Positions 24,231-36,600 of a DNA stretch of 64,000 bases are shown in pieces; position 1 is the first letter of the stretch; each line of letters starts with the position of its first letter. The position numbers and the translations under genes were made by a program. Below the pieces are notes generated by a model. That model was not told where the DNA came from. It made no database searches and saw nothing but the letters and a program-made list of their open reading frames with translations. Origin of the DNA: Phoebastria nigripes (Eukaryota; Chordata; Aves; Procellariiformes; Diomedeidae); NCBI GenBank assembly GCA_035582835.1, contig JAYKAV010000467.1, positions 166,149 through 230,148 on the forward strand. The letters are read 5' to 3'.

Positions 24231-26072
24231 TTTGTACCCAGCTGTTTGGCTGGCCTGTGTCCAGTTCAAGACAACAACTGCGGCCAGCACTCACAAAAAG
24301 CCAATAAGGGATAGAGAATTAGGACCTCACACAGCTGGCAAACACAAACCAGCTCCAAACTAGCTTTCTGCTTTGAAAGCAACTGGTTGCCACTTAGCGC
24401 TGCCAGAGCACTGCCAATGCCTAGCTCAGGCACCAGGCTGGGGAGGGAAGAGATGCCTGACCAGTGCAATGACTGGACTTCTTATGGATATCTAAATTAA
24501 AAGGCAGATAGTTGAGCTAGGCTACTTTAAACTTATCCTTGTGTGCAAGGAAGATGAACTGAGTTTAAGTAGGTCCTAGGTTTACTAAATGAAGGTAAAT
24601 GAAATCTAAAACATTGCCTCCTCTCTTCACAGGAAAAAAAGGGGTCACAAGGATTAGGCTACTACATATTGTATTTATATGTTAGTTTTTATTAGAAATG
24701 TTCAGAATTTTCCTTTTTTTTAACAAAAAAATATTTTTCTTTAAACAGAAAATATTTGCTTCTCTTGCTGAGAGTTACACTTGATGCTTTCATTTTTTAA
24801 TGGAAATGTTTATGTTTTCAAGAAAATTATTTTTTTCTCTTATGAGAGCCTGTGTTTTGTGTTGGAAGTTTTAAGGAAAGGCTTTGGCAGAAGTTTTTGT
24901 TCTTAACTGTGTAGGTCATGCTCTGGTCTGAGGTGGTTGTTTCCCTCTGACATGCCAAAGCTGAGGACATCTGCCACTGGGACAGACCTGATGTGTCACC
25001 TGGAAGCCTCATGGGGAGCTCTGCAGTGCTGGGCACTCACAGCAGCTCTTCCCCTCCTGCCTGCCCATGGCCTTGGGGCTGAGAGATGATGTGCTGAAAA
25101 GACTCCATGTGTGCATGTACCCCCCTTCCATCCTTAAATGCAGTAGTTTAATGAAGTAGTCTTCAAGTGGCAGTTTTCAACTAAACATTGTTTTGTAAAT
25201 GAAATGAAATGAGGGAAAATTAAAAATAAAAGAAAACAAGCACCCACAAAAATGCCCCAGAAAACTTGATATAACAGCATCACCTGAAAAAATTTTCCTA
25301 TAAAAAACTGGATTGAATTGACACACTCAGGTTGACTCACAGGAGTGATTTGTCAACAGATGGTGGGTTTTTTTTTGCATTAACCTTATTGGAACTCATT
25401 GCTGTATCATCTCCATCTGCTGTACTGGTCAAGAGCAGACTAAACCTAAGTTAGAAGGTGTGGCAAAGGCTTGCGAGTGAGTGACTTCAGCTTCCAGTTG
25501 AGACAGCCTTGTCTTTTGGCATGGACAGGAATGATAACTTTCTCTCTAATCACAAACTACCTCCAATTTAAAAGATGAAGACTGATAGGAGATTTCAGTA
25601 ACACCATCCGTTAAAAGAAATAGTCTCTTTATTCTTTGCGTAACTTTTTTCCTCTTAATTATGGTGAGACTGGAATATGTTCCCTTCCAGTTTCTACATT
25701 TGAACCTCCCTCTAGGAGCTCCTGCAGCACCTCTCCTGTTGTAATGCCTCTCCTGCTGTAGCAGCCCCTGTAACATCACATCAGTGGCTGCCTGTCACTT
25801 CAACAAGCCCTAGACCCTGCAACCTTGAGACGAGTGTGTTTGCCAGAGTAGAAAATCTGGCAGATTCTTCCAGCATTACCTCCTTTCTTTCTGTTTTTAA
25901 ACTTATTTAATCAGAATTGCTTTTTGTATCCTCATGATGCTGCAGAACGAGAGCTGGCTGGGTGGTACAACCTGTGTCTATTTAGGCATCCATCTGTACA
26001 TCCTTGCCTCCCACTGATTTGTTCCTTCTTGTCTTCTCTCCAAGCCCACCAGCAGCTTGAATGGGGTCAACG
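24231..26072. other. Unique non-coding sequence
   Basis: No gene is supported. T- and A-rich stretches lie at about 24700-24840, and a GC-richer patch at about 24950-25090. No dispersed repeat is recognised beyond the end of the old CR1. Confidence 0.5.
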
Positions 26073-26120
26073 TTTCTGTTGCTGCTGTAACAGCGGCAAA
26101 GAAAACAGCAGCAACAGAAA
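26073..26120. repeat. Perfect 16-bp inverted repeat with 16-nt spacer
   Basis: The arm TTTCTGTTGCTGCTGT (26073-26088) is the exact reverse complement of ACAGCAGCAACAGAAA (26105-26120). The spacer contains a diverged extra copy of the right arm (ACAGCGGCAA at 26090-26099), so a short tandem duplication of the right arm could also be described. The stem is too short for a typical animal microRNA precursor, and no T-run marks a terminator. Function is unknown. Confidence 0.85.
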
Positions 26121-28887
26121 GAAAAGGTTACAGTGGAGCCAGTGGACCTGACTTAATTTAATTACTGATTTAATGTGGCCAATATGACAGTCATTTCATG
26201 GCTTTCATCCTGGCATGCTCTGTTGATGCCTGTAGTGGTTTTATTTGTTTTGAACTTGTTCCTTGGTGTAGCTCCTGACAGCAACTGCTATGGAAGTGAG
26301 CACAAGCTCCTCCTTCAAAGGCTCAATAGAGTTCAATACTGCTTGCAGAAACCCAAAACACACAGAGCTAATTATGAAGTGCCAAGCTCTTGCTCTTTTT
26401 TTTTTTTAAAACCCAGTTAATGATCTTTTTAACCTAATTATGTTTAAACATATAAGTGGCCTGGCTTCCTCCTTGTCAATCAAAGGTGCCCTGATTTACC
26501 CATTTTAATCATTATTAAGGAAAATTAGCATAATTTGACTTTATTAAAATAAAGCCTGCTAGTGCTGCTATCACTAAGGCTGTATGTATAACTGGGAGAG
26601 GTACAGCTCCATCAACACAGGCACAGATGCCATCTCCCAGGTTTGAGGCCATGGAGTCACTGACCAATGTCACCAGATTCCCCGTAATGAGGGAAGGGTG
26701 CTGCTGGCACGGTGATACCAAGAGCCACAGAGCAAATGCCGTTTTTCTGGTGGCACAGAGCTCTGGAGGTGCTGTGGTCATTCTCTTCCCTGCCTGGAGC
26801 TTTGCCAGACTCATGTGGTCAAGTGTTGATGTGCTAAGGCAAAGCCTTGCTCCCCTGAACGGAGGCCACTTGCTTCTGAGGGTCATTTCAAGCTCCTTTC
26901 CTCTTCTGCCTTTGCAGACAGGGCTCTTCATAATCTTTGACATTGTGCATCCTTGGGTTTTACTAGCTCTGGTGGTGGGATATAGAAGACAGAATTGAAA
27001 TGATCTTGGACAAAGAACAGTAAGTATTTGCACAAACGTGGAGCTGTTGCATTTTCAGGATCAATGTGCCATTACTGATGTGAAAACCTTGGATGCTGTA
27101 TGTCTCCTAGCTAACACTCTCCTTCTTTAAACAATGTTTGTGGCTGGATCATCTTTTTGGCTCTCTGGATGAATACTCATTGAGGTCATTCCTGAGCAGT
27201 CAAAATGTATAAATCTGGTTCTAAAAGCATAAGGACTTTTTTGCTCAGCAGAGCCAAAAATGAGATGTGTGTCAGAAATGTTTCTGGAGAGCAATTATTG
27301 AATTTTTGAAACTGTCCTTAAGGCACTGAATGGTACCATGAGGAGCTCTCTGGGCCACTGTTTAAGATGAAAGCTGCTCTGTGTGCACCATGTCCATGGA
27401 CATGCATTTTTAGCCTGCACTGAATTTTACAACTTTGGCAAAAGATTATCTCTGAAGAGGGGTGGCTGTTTGTATCAGTAGGCAGATAAAGAGCAGATAC
27501 ACAGAAATATGGTAACTTTGGAGGTGATGTGGGTACAGAGAAGAGCAGTATTGCCATGGTTCTCCCTTAGACCCTACCAAAAACACAACTGGGAGGGCTG
27601 AAACTCTTTAGATCTGGTGTGGAAAGTGCTCCAGGGACTGTTGTGTATGTAATCTTTAGACAGAAGCTGTGTAGACGAGATGATGAAGTGAGAATACCAA
27701 AACTGAGTTTTGCATTCTGCATAGAAAAGCAAATACTTGTCTCTTGTTTTCTTGGAAGAGGGATGCAATGTCAATTTTCAAGGGAAAGGAAAACTCACTT
27801 TTTAACAGTCTGGATAAATAATTGTGAACCCTATTAACTTTTGGCAGATAAATTCTGTCCTTTGAGTGTCATCACTAATTTTCTACTGAGGCACATTGAT
27901 TTAAATCATCGTTATTAGTGATTTTTTTTCTTTTTCTGGTATCATTTACCACAGTGACACATATTACAGAAAATTGTAAAACACATAGGATAGCCTTTGG
28001 CAGATGCATTTGTGGAGTTTCTTGAAGAATCAAATTTTTTTTTTTAAAGTATATCTGACCTTTTATCAAACTGTTCTAAAAACTTAGATAGTAAGAAGTA
28101 GAGTAGAGAGGACTGGCTGCCATCACATCATGAGGACACTTCACATTCATGGTGTTGCTGTGTTTGCAGCTACCTGATCTACCTTGTTCTCCACAGCTCA
28201 TTCTAAGAATTTCTGGTACCTGTCATCACCAAATTCACTTCCCTTTTATTAGAGAATAAAATTGGATATATATGCATGGTTTGTAATGGCATAATGAGCA
28301 TGCCTTGCTTTTGGATTTGGGCTATCTAATTCTTACGTAGTCTTTTGAAAACAACCAGTCTTTAAAAGTTTTGAAAACAAACTCCATCTGTCCTAGCAAC
28401 TATGTCTTGTCTCCTTCCTTGATTATGCCCACTATCAATTTCTTTTCTTTTCAAATAAAAACATAGATGACTAAATTCTCCAGTCACTCCCTGCTATTCT
28501 CTCTGACCGTGAGTCCCTGAGCAAACGAGATTTCTCATGGGTGGTTTGTAAGGAAGTGGAGGACAAGGGAGAGAAGGGGAGAATTTGTCAGAGCTTCTAA
28601 TTGAAATTATTGGTGCAATACCGCTACAGCTGGAAAAGCAATTTGCCAGAGAAATGGTGGTGAAGGTGTCTGCAGAGAAAGTATACCCCGGTTATAAAGG
28701 CACTGAAACCTCTGCAGTTGACTGAGGCAGCTGTGTACTCCACCTGACCAGTTCGGTAGTGAGTGGCAGAGCAGTGGGCTTTTGTGGCAGCTGGGATGTC
28801 TGCAGGAAGGGTCACCGGACATGAGGCATCCCAGACACCTCTAATCCAAACAAGAATAACTTCAGATTATTTTAGCTATTGAAATAG
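26121..28887. other. Unique non-coding sequence
   Basis: No gene is supported. The longest open frame in the window (172 aa, 26515-27033, minus) and a 123-aa plus frame (26627-26998) overlap on opposite strands in a GC-richer patch. Neither resembles a known family or shows a polyadenylated retrocopy structure. A T-run lies at about 26397-26409. Nothing else is recognised. Confidence 0.5.
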
Positions 28888-29457
28888 ATTCTTCCCCCTT
28901 ACTCCACTCTTGTGAGACCCCACCTGGAGTACTGCGTTCAGCTCTGGGTCCCCCAGCATAAGAAAGATATGGATCTGCTTGAGTGGGTCCAGAGGAGGGC
29001 CACAAAGATGATCAGGGGGATGGAGCACCTCCCCTATGAGGACAGGCTGAGAGAGTTGGGGTTATTAAGCCTGGAGACGAGGAGGCTCTGGACTGGGGGA
29101 CCTTATAGCGGCCTGCCAGTACTTAAAGGGGGCCTACAGGACAGATGGGGAGGGACTCTTTATCAGGGAGTGTAGTGATAGGACGAGGGGTAACGGTGTT
29201 AAACTGAAAGAGGGTATTTTTAGATTAGACATTAGGAAGAAATTCTTTACTGTGAGGGTGGTGAGACACTGGAACAGGTTGCCCAGAGAAGTTGTAGATG
29301 CCCCCTCCCTGGAAGTGTTCAAGGCCAGGCTGGATGAGGCTTTGAGCAACCTGATCTAGTGGAAGGTGTCCCTGCCCATTGCAGGGATGTTGGAACTAGA
29401 TGATCTTTAAGGTCCCTTCCATCCCAAACCATTCTATCATTGTATGATTCTATGATT
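28888..29457 (+). mobile_element. CR1 LINE, 5'-truncated, RT C-terminus and 3' end
   Basis: This is a clear avian CR1. From 28912 the frame reads [20 protein letters not shown], then [15 protein letters not shown], then [18 protein letters not shown], the thumb/C-terminal part of the CR1 reverse transcriptase. The frame breaks near 29090 in the 'RRLRGDLI' zone. The protein resumes further on as RHWNRLPREVVDAPSLEVFK and ARLDEALSNLI, ending in a stop near 29358. A short 3'UTR follows (ATGTTGGAACTAGATGATCT, AAGGTCCCTTCCATCCCAAACC), then the terminal 8-mers ATTCTATC-ATTGTATG-ATTCTATG-ATT. The promoter, ORF1, endonuclease and RT palm are missing, so the copy is dead. It is the least diverged coding CR1 here. 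Confidence 0.97.
29431..29457 (+). repeat. CR1 terminal 8-mer repeat
   Basis: About 3.4 copies of the unit ATTCTATG with single-base variants (ATTCTATC, ATTGTATG, ATTCTATG, ATT) form the diagnostic CR1 3' end. The CR1 reverse transcriptase is thought to recognise this end when priming. No matching target-site duplication is visible upstream of 28888, which is usual for CR1. Confidence 0.9.
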
Positions 29458-32102
29458 AATGGAAAGGCTTTTTTTCAGCACTTAAGTCTTGTCCAATGCA
29501 AGTCACTGGTGAAATATTTGTTATCTATATAACCTAGATGATACTGTTTTTTATGGTTGATCTCCTATGGTAATTCTACCTTAGAAGAACATTTCTCCAA
29601 AGTCCTATTTATTTAAATGAGGCTGAGATCAAAGCCTCTTTCTGTAACTTGCAGAGCATTTTTTTCTGAGTTGTTGAAGGAATAAGCCTGTTGAGTGAGA
29701 TTTAAAAAAAGCTATTTTCTATTTTGTTGAAAGACTAGTGTGTGCCTTTAGAAATTCAGAAGAAAAATGCCTTGTCTGAAAGAGTTTTAATTTGCAAATT
29801 TTTTTTTGATTCTGAGAACGACTTTCATTGCCTTTTTTATTTTTTTCTTCTTCCCTACTAAACAAAAATACCAAAAAGGGAGAAGGAAAACATTTAAAGA
29901 CTATTTTAATCTGGAGGGCAATGTAGAGAGAAGAAAGAGAAAGTGTGTATGGAAAGCCGGGGGGTGAGGAAAGGGGAAATAACTTTCTCGTTTCTTTTTC
30001 TTTTCCTATTTTTTCCCATTGCAGGGGTGGGAATGAGAGTTATCTGAGAGTGATTTTTCACTTGTTTTTTAAAGTACCTCTCCTTTTTTTTTTCCTATTC
30101 ACAATTTTTTTCAGTGAAAATGAATGTAGAATTAATCTAGCCCCTGGAAGAACTGCAGTAAATTTCACTTCTTCCATATTTTCAAATGATGCTGTAGATC
30201 GAGATGTTATACACAACTGTTAGACTATGGTCTGCAATGGCTGCTGTTAAATGGAAGAAATCTTGCTGCCTTTGACTCTCATGGAAAAGTTGTTGTTGAT
30301 GTCAGCNGAGGAATGAGAGGAATCAGGTGGAATTTCTGTTCTAGAAGTCATGGACCCGCAGTAAGGAAGAAGGTTGTGGTTTTACAGCAACTTGGGGAGT
30401 GCCAATAGTTCAATATTTGTTTATACTAACCTGTGTGTTTCTGAGTGCCTGGCAGCCAGATGGGATCTGAAACAGGAGTAAGCATACAACTGCATTGCTG
30501 TTGCGTTAGCAAGTGTGCATAACGCAGTCTGTGCCGGCTGTTTGCTGGCGTAGGAATAGAGGTTATACCTGACCTGGCAAGGTGTTTTGGGGGAAAAGTT
30601 ATCCCTCCAGATGTTTTGGAACAAATTTGCATTGGCAAGAGTGAGTTTGCACCAATTCAGCAANTTACACCATGCAGCTGCAACAGTTCTGAGCTGTGAT
30701 TACAGATGATGGTCTACATAGTGATCAGAGGTGCCAATATGGGGCTTCCACGCGTCTATGGCTGTAGCTGTAAGCTGTTGATATGGAAGTACTGAGCTGG
30801 GTAAAAGGCCTCTGCAGAGCTGCTGGTGGCAGGGAAGATCCTTGGGTGCCATGTTTGTGCTCTGGATGCCAGAGGCTTGCACAGCCTGTGCCACTGGCGT
30901 TTTCTGGATGAAAAAAAGGGCTGCTCAGGTGTGGCTCATCTGCTGCAGACCCATGCGGGCAGAGCACAGGCTGCCCTGGGAGACCAGCCCTTGCCTGCAC
31001 AGGAACGGCTCGCAGAGGTTGCACGCATCCTTCATGCAAGGGAGGAGAGCGTTTAAGCACACAAAACTGTTTTGTTTGGGGATTGGCGGAGGAGTGGCCT
31101 GTATGAAGTTTGGTCTTCTGAGGCAGTACAGGTAGGGTGAGTTTTAAAATGAAGCTGCTCTTGTCTCATGAAGTAATTGCATCTGGTTAAGGTGTGTTCA
31201 GATCCCTATCTGGCTTATTGGATCACATCTGTTTAAAAATTTGTCCGGTGTTGTGCATCGTTCTAGATAGCTGTTTTGCATAGGAATTGTATCTCACAGA
31301 AATGCACCAGTTCCAGGGCTCTTATTGAAGATTTTGCAGAAATAGTGCAAGTGATTGTGGTCTCAAAAGTGGTAAGTCTTACTCCATATACGTAATAAAC
31401 ACACTTACAACATGGATTAATGTAATCTTTTATAATTCTTTCCTGATTGTGCCATGCACCTCTTAATACATTTTGGATGTAATATGTCTGTGGTTCGAAT
31501 AGCAGGTGATGTACCTGGATAGCTGGAGTAAAATTCTTGCTTAATGTGAGCCACTGAACTTAAAACTTTGTTATAGTTTTACCTGCTTTTGTGGCTGGTA
31601 ATACAATGAACACACAGTGAATCTAAATANCGCCCTCAAAGAGACTCTCTTCCTTTGAAGAGACTTGGTTTGGGCCAATGCTGATGCCAACCATAAATCT
31701 TAATTGCATCCCAACTTGCTAGCAGGTTTCAGTTTGTAGCTTTAGTAAAGAAACTATTCCCACTTCCATGTGGGAAAGATATTTTTCCAATGAACTATGT
31801 GCTAAGCCAAAGTTTGATTTGCACAAGTACTTGTGCAAACAAAACCCCTTTCTTGCTTGAATGTTTGTGCAAAGAGAGAAGAATAAAAGGAGTATGCATG
31901 GCAAATCTAAACTTAGGGACAAATGTTTTTGAACTTGTTTGCATTCACTTTTTATTTTCACAGCTCGATTAACCTCAGTGGAGTTGCTTTGTATTTCAAT
32001 AAAAAGAGAATCATAACTTGTTGACATGATGGTGGTTTTTTGCTTTATTGGTTTGCTCAATTTCCAAGTGGCTGAGAANTCAGCATCTGTGAAGAAAATA
32101 TG
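29458..32102. other. Unique non-coding sequence
   Basis: No gene is supported. Several T- and A-rich stretches lie at about 29790-30110. The frames at about 30.7-31.1 kb overlap on both strands and look like chance. Isolated Ns are at 30307, 30664, 31630 and 32079. Confidence 0.5.
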
Positions 32103-32120
32103 AAAATCATGCATGATTTT
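32103..32120. repeat. Perfect 18-bp palindrome
   Basis: AAAATCATGCATGATTTT reads identically on both strands. It centres on ATGCAT. A perfect palindrome of this length is mildly unusual in 64 kb but can arise by chance in AT-rich DNA. Confidence 0.9.
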
Positions 32121-32409
32121 TCCTTTTCTCTTGTGTTTTGTGGTTTTGGTATTTTTGTTCTGTTTGCAAAGAATCAGGATGATGTATTCAGGTCATAAAG
32201 AGGTAGAAAACTGCCTTACAATTTATTGGCAGCAAGGGAGGATGTCTGAAGAACATGTGTTAGAAAATTATTTCTTTTTCCTTTGTTCTAAATAGGCTGT
32301 TCTGGATAAATTAGGCCAAACATCTTGAAAATCCTGGCTTGGTTGGTCTTTACTTGACCAGTGTAAAATGTTCTTTATAGTTATGAAGAAGTCATGCATC
32401 TCTTGGCAA

Positions 32410-33640
32410 TTGTTGATCTAGTATATACTGGAAGTCTGAAGGAGTACTAAAATTTGGAAAAGTCAAGTGTAATGTCCAGTGTAACTTATAAGTCTATTGT
32501 CTTGTCATCCGTTGCAAGGAAAGAAAAAGGAAATATGGGGGTTCAATGATAAAGAGATTAAAGGATAGGGAATGTATTTAATGGAAGCCACAATGATTTT
32601 GGATGAAATTAATCATGTCAAGAAAACCTAATTTGACTCTGTTTCATTAAAATGCATAAAAATACAATGACAGTATTAGTACTGCATAATATTCTAATTT
32701 TAAACTAGCACACTATATCAATAAAGCAAGTACTACATGGATTAAAAGTTGGACCAAAAAGGAAACCTCACCAAATGGAAGTATTTCTAGCATGTGCCAT
32801 ATCCTAGATTATTACCAAGCCTTACACTATTCTGTGTTTTCATCAATGACGTAGATGCAAATATTCTCATACTGTAATTAGCAGTGATTTTATGTTATGA
32901 AGATTGGCAGAGCTTTAATCAATGATAAGGACATAGGAGCTGGAGGGAGGAATCAGGATGTGTCAGTATAGGAGGCCTGCTTACACATGGTTTGCTAATA
33001 CAAATACAAACTTCTCTGTGCAGAACCAGGCAATGAAGGCTGTCCCTTGAATAGGAAATCCAAAGCAGTGAGTCTGGAAAGCCTGTAGGGGCTGGTCTGT
33101 CCCTTGCCATGCCCTCCCACTGCAGCCCTGGGGTAAGGGAGGCTAATGCTGTCATCAGAAGAGCAATGAAGATGAGGAGGGAAGGGAGAAGGGGAACTGA
33201 TGCTGCAATATGGTATGCATGCCCAGAGTCCACCTAAACCACAGAACAAATTTGAAGATGGTGACGACAACAGCTACAAAAGCCATTGCAGGGCTGAAGG
33301 GACAGCCTGTCAATGAACAACTTAAAATAAATCAGTCTACTTAGCAAAAGAGGGCTGAGAAGTGATTTATTTAATTTTTTTAAGTATCTCCAAGTAATTT
33401 TTATTTGCCTGTATGTTACATGCTTTTTTCATGGAAAGCAAATAGCAATAGAATGAATGAAGAAGGTGAGAATGGAAAATTTCATTCCTCTAAAACAGTA
33501 CTGTTCATTTTTACAGGAGGTAAGCTTCAGCTAGAAAAGTCATGCTTCAGTGAGATGCATGTTGTTGGGTTCAATACAGGGTAATTGAATGAAATTTTAT
33601 GGTTAGTGTTTTATAAAAGAGAAGCCTAGGTCCTTGAGTG
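32410..33640 (+). mobile_element. Very old CR1 LINE copy: RT palm to 3'UTR, about 1.2 kb
   Basis: Order and wording follow, along the whole length, a CR1 lineage familiar from turtle and crocodile DNA. Landmarks are AGATTAAAGGATAGGGAATG near 32550, AATCATGTCAAGAAAACCTAATTT near 32610, ATGGATTAAAAGTTGG near 32735, and LTLFCVFINDVDAN at 32821-32862 (family: LFNIFINDLEEN). Next come AAGATTGGCAGAG near 32900, where the catalytic ADD box should be but is frameshifted, GGCTAATGCTGTCATCAGAAG near 33143, and CTACTTAGCAAAAGAGGGCTGAGAAGTGATTT near 33338 (family: LFSLTKRRLRGDLI). The 3'UTR outline continues GTGAGATGCATGTTG, GGGTTCAATACAGG, AATGAAATTTTATGG to about 33640. Many stops and shifts make it non-functional. 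Divergence suggests insertion long before modern birds. Confidence 0.8.
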
Positions 33641-36600
33641 TGGTTTACTGGTCTTCTGTTTTATAAATCTAGAAACTGGAAGGAAAACCATGGATAGCAC
33701 AACTGCATCTTAGCTTCCCCTTGAGTAAGGCTGTAATGCGTTGTAGACAGCAGGCTCTGTGAACATGTGTGCTACCTTGGCTTTCTTTCAAATGCTATGA
33801 ATAAATATTTGACGATATAAAGCTCATGTAGGTACCGACCTGAAATTCCTATTACTCCAATCCACATAAAAAGTTAATCTGCAATTGATTGTTAACCAAA
33901 TCACAATGATGGCAAATGAAATAAGCTCTGAAATGGAAGAGACTTGAGCCTGTTGCTTGCTGCCTTATGTTGAAGAGTAAGCAGAGATGACACTGCCTTG
34001 GGAATTTTCCCTTCCCTCTTGCCAGTGGAAAGCTGCTTCCTTGTGCACTCGTTTGTTGCTGCCATGCTTCAGAGGTTGCTCCATGTGCTGAGGCTGTGTC
34101 CCGGTTCCTCTCTCCATTGCGCTGGCTGCCCAGGGGCAGGTCATAGGCCCCGGGGTCAGTGGGGAGGCAAAGACCTCGTCTGATGCCTCAGAGCTGATGG
34201 GAGGAAGGCAGTAACCAGCAATGTCCTCCCTTTGCTGTGTGTCCACGTTATCCTAGGAACTGCCTTCCCCTGGCTGCTTGGCCAGGCAGCCTGANAAGCT
34301 GCCTAGTAGAGCTAGAATAAATTGTGAAGAGGCCACAGGGTGTTGTAGGGTGAATGCCAAGCTCGTGTTACCTGCCTGGCTGGGAAACGTAGAGGGTGGG
34401 TGTGAAGTGAGGCCGTAAGAGGACCAGCACAAGCAGGGTCTGGGAAGCGTAGGGTGCTTATGTCCACTGCTTTCTAGAGGAAGCCGGTACAGACCATGTC
34501 AGTCCAGCACTTGAGGCCAAGCTAATTAAACCTGCTGAGAGAGATAAAATGCAATGGCAGGGTATATTCATCTTGGGCTTGGTGCGATGATAACATCGTT
34601 GCATTACCCTTTTCAGGCTTGGAGCATGGGCAGAGCTGGCCTGCATCTGCCACAGTTTGTGTTGTAAACATCCCCAATCCAACCCAAGCACAGGTGCATG
34701 GGCTTGGCCATCTTCATGATGAGAAATCAGCAGCTGGGCACTGCTCAGAACGCATCACTTCCCTTGTCCTGGGCCAGCTTGTCCATGGGAATGTGCTTTG
34801 AATCCACACTTTATGCATAAAGGGTTTTATGCCCAAATGACTGGGCGCTTCGGGTAACACTGTATAGCAAAATAAACTGTACCAGATTTTAGAAGTATTC
34901 TATAATCAGGGATTGCTCAGGACTATAGTCTAACTTGATGCATTGCTCATCTCTGTGTTGCTCTTTGTGACCTATATTCAGCAAGGATGGGCACCCACAT
35001 TAAAGATTATCCTTCTGGGTAAAATCTGAAGCCCTATCCTGCAGAAAACATTTGGTAAGTGGATTCTTGCACGCTCTCAGAAGGACTGTAAGATCTGCAG
35101 GCTTTTGGCAAAAGTTTATGTCAGGATTGAGAGCTGAAATTGCATGACAGAAGAACTCTGTTTCTTTGTGTTTTTCCCTCATTTCACAGACAGCTAATTT
35201 TGTGGCAGAAAGGTCTGGAATAGCATACGGAAACCTGTTCTGCCTGTCAGCTAAGCTGCTATGCTAGTCTCTGTTATATATCAGAGAATACAATAGCAGC
35301 CACTCCCACGTAAAATTAGCTCTGTTTGTGTATTGTCTACCAGAAGATTATAGTATTTAAGCACAAGAACATAATATATCGTGAGGGACGAGGATTTCTA
35401 TGGTCCGGTTCTGCATCTCCTTATTTGACATCTGTGTAGTTTGACTGATTTCAGTGTACTTACACTGGTACAAATAATACCAGGTCTTTAGTGTAGAATC
35501 TATTTGAAATGATGCAGGTTTTTACATTTGTGCTCTTTGGTTAAGCTTTGTCTTTAGATGTGGGCTCNGTTGCAAAAATGAGGTTATGTCTGCACATGCT
35601 TTTTTATAAGTAGGATGTCTTTGTAATACTGGAAGTCTTAAAATAGCTGAGCAACATGATATCCTCACACATTCTTTTCTAAAGCTGATACATCTGTGGT
35701 GGGATCACACATTACTTGGATATAATTTATTAGCAAAGCAAGGAATTTTTCTCTGGAAGTAATCCCTCCCCACCGCCCCCAAAAAAATGCAGTTCTAAAA
35801 AATAGGGAAGTCCCATGGAAAAAAGTCAGTTTTGCAAAAAAAAATCCCTACCTCACCTGATTTTCTTTTCCCCATTAAAAACATTAAACCATAAATTCCT
35901 AGCTCCATTTCTCCTGGGTAGACCATGATGAAGGTAGCCAGATCTCTCAGATCTGGGCAGATCTCCGTGGCTGGTACCTAGCAATGCACCACTCAACCCA
36001 TGTTGTCAAATAGTGCAAGCTGCCACCATTCATTTCCATGCTAAGGCAATTTACACTAGCTTTATGACATGAAAACTTTCTTCATCAAATGTCTCAAGGA
36101 AAATGACAATATTTTTCTCCTCATTTGTGGGGAGATATGTTATTTCCTGGAGAGCTGTCTGTAAGCCGGTCAACTGGACAGCTGTAACAGATACGCCTGT
36201 TCTCCTAGAGGACCGTGATTCTTGTAACCACTCCCTTAGTTTTGATCTTAATCTGCAACTGGAAAATGTTCTCCAAGGCTGGGTTTCTGTGTTCTGGTTC
36301 TAAAGCATTTCATGTAAATCCCTGCTTGATAAATAATGTTTTGGTCTGGGTAGACTGGGTTTAAGATTTTTTGGATAAACAGAGATTTTCTTTTGTCATG
36401 CTATTCCTGCTGCATGTGAAGCATAACTCAGTTTATGACCACATGTGGATGATTTCAGACTACAAGGATATTTTAGTTATGACATATGAACATATTCAAT
36501 GATTTATTCTTTCACAGGCATTTAGTAATTGACTCAAAATTCAGTTACGGCTAGAAATGAACAGTGGAAACAGAGGCAACAAAGGACAAATGAAGTCTTT

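Noticed and set aside
26515..27033. 172-aa minus-strand open frame, with a hydrophobic C-terminal part
   Set aside because: It overlaps a 123-aa open frame on the other strand, lies in a GC-richer patch, has no family resemblance and shows no splice or retrocopy structure. Chance is the simplest explanation.
31490..31505. GGTTCGAATAGC resembles a tRNA B box
   Set aside because: No A box at suitable spacing upstream and no cloverleaf can be folded.
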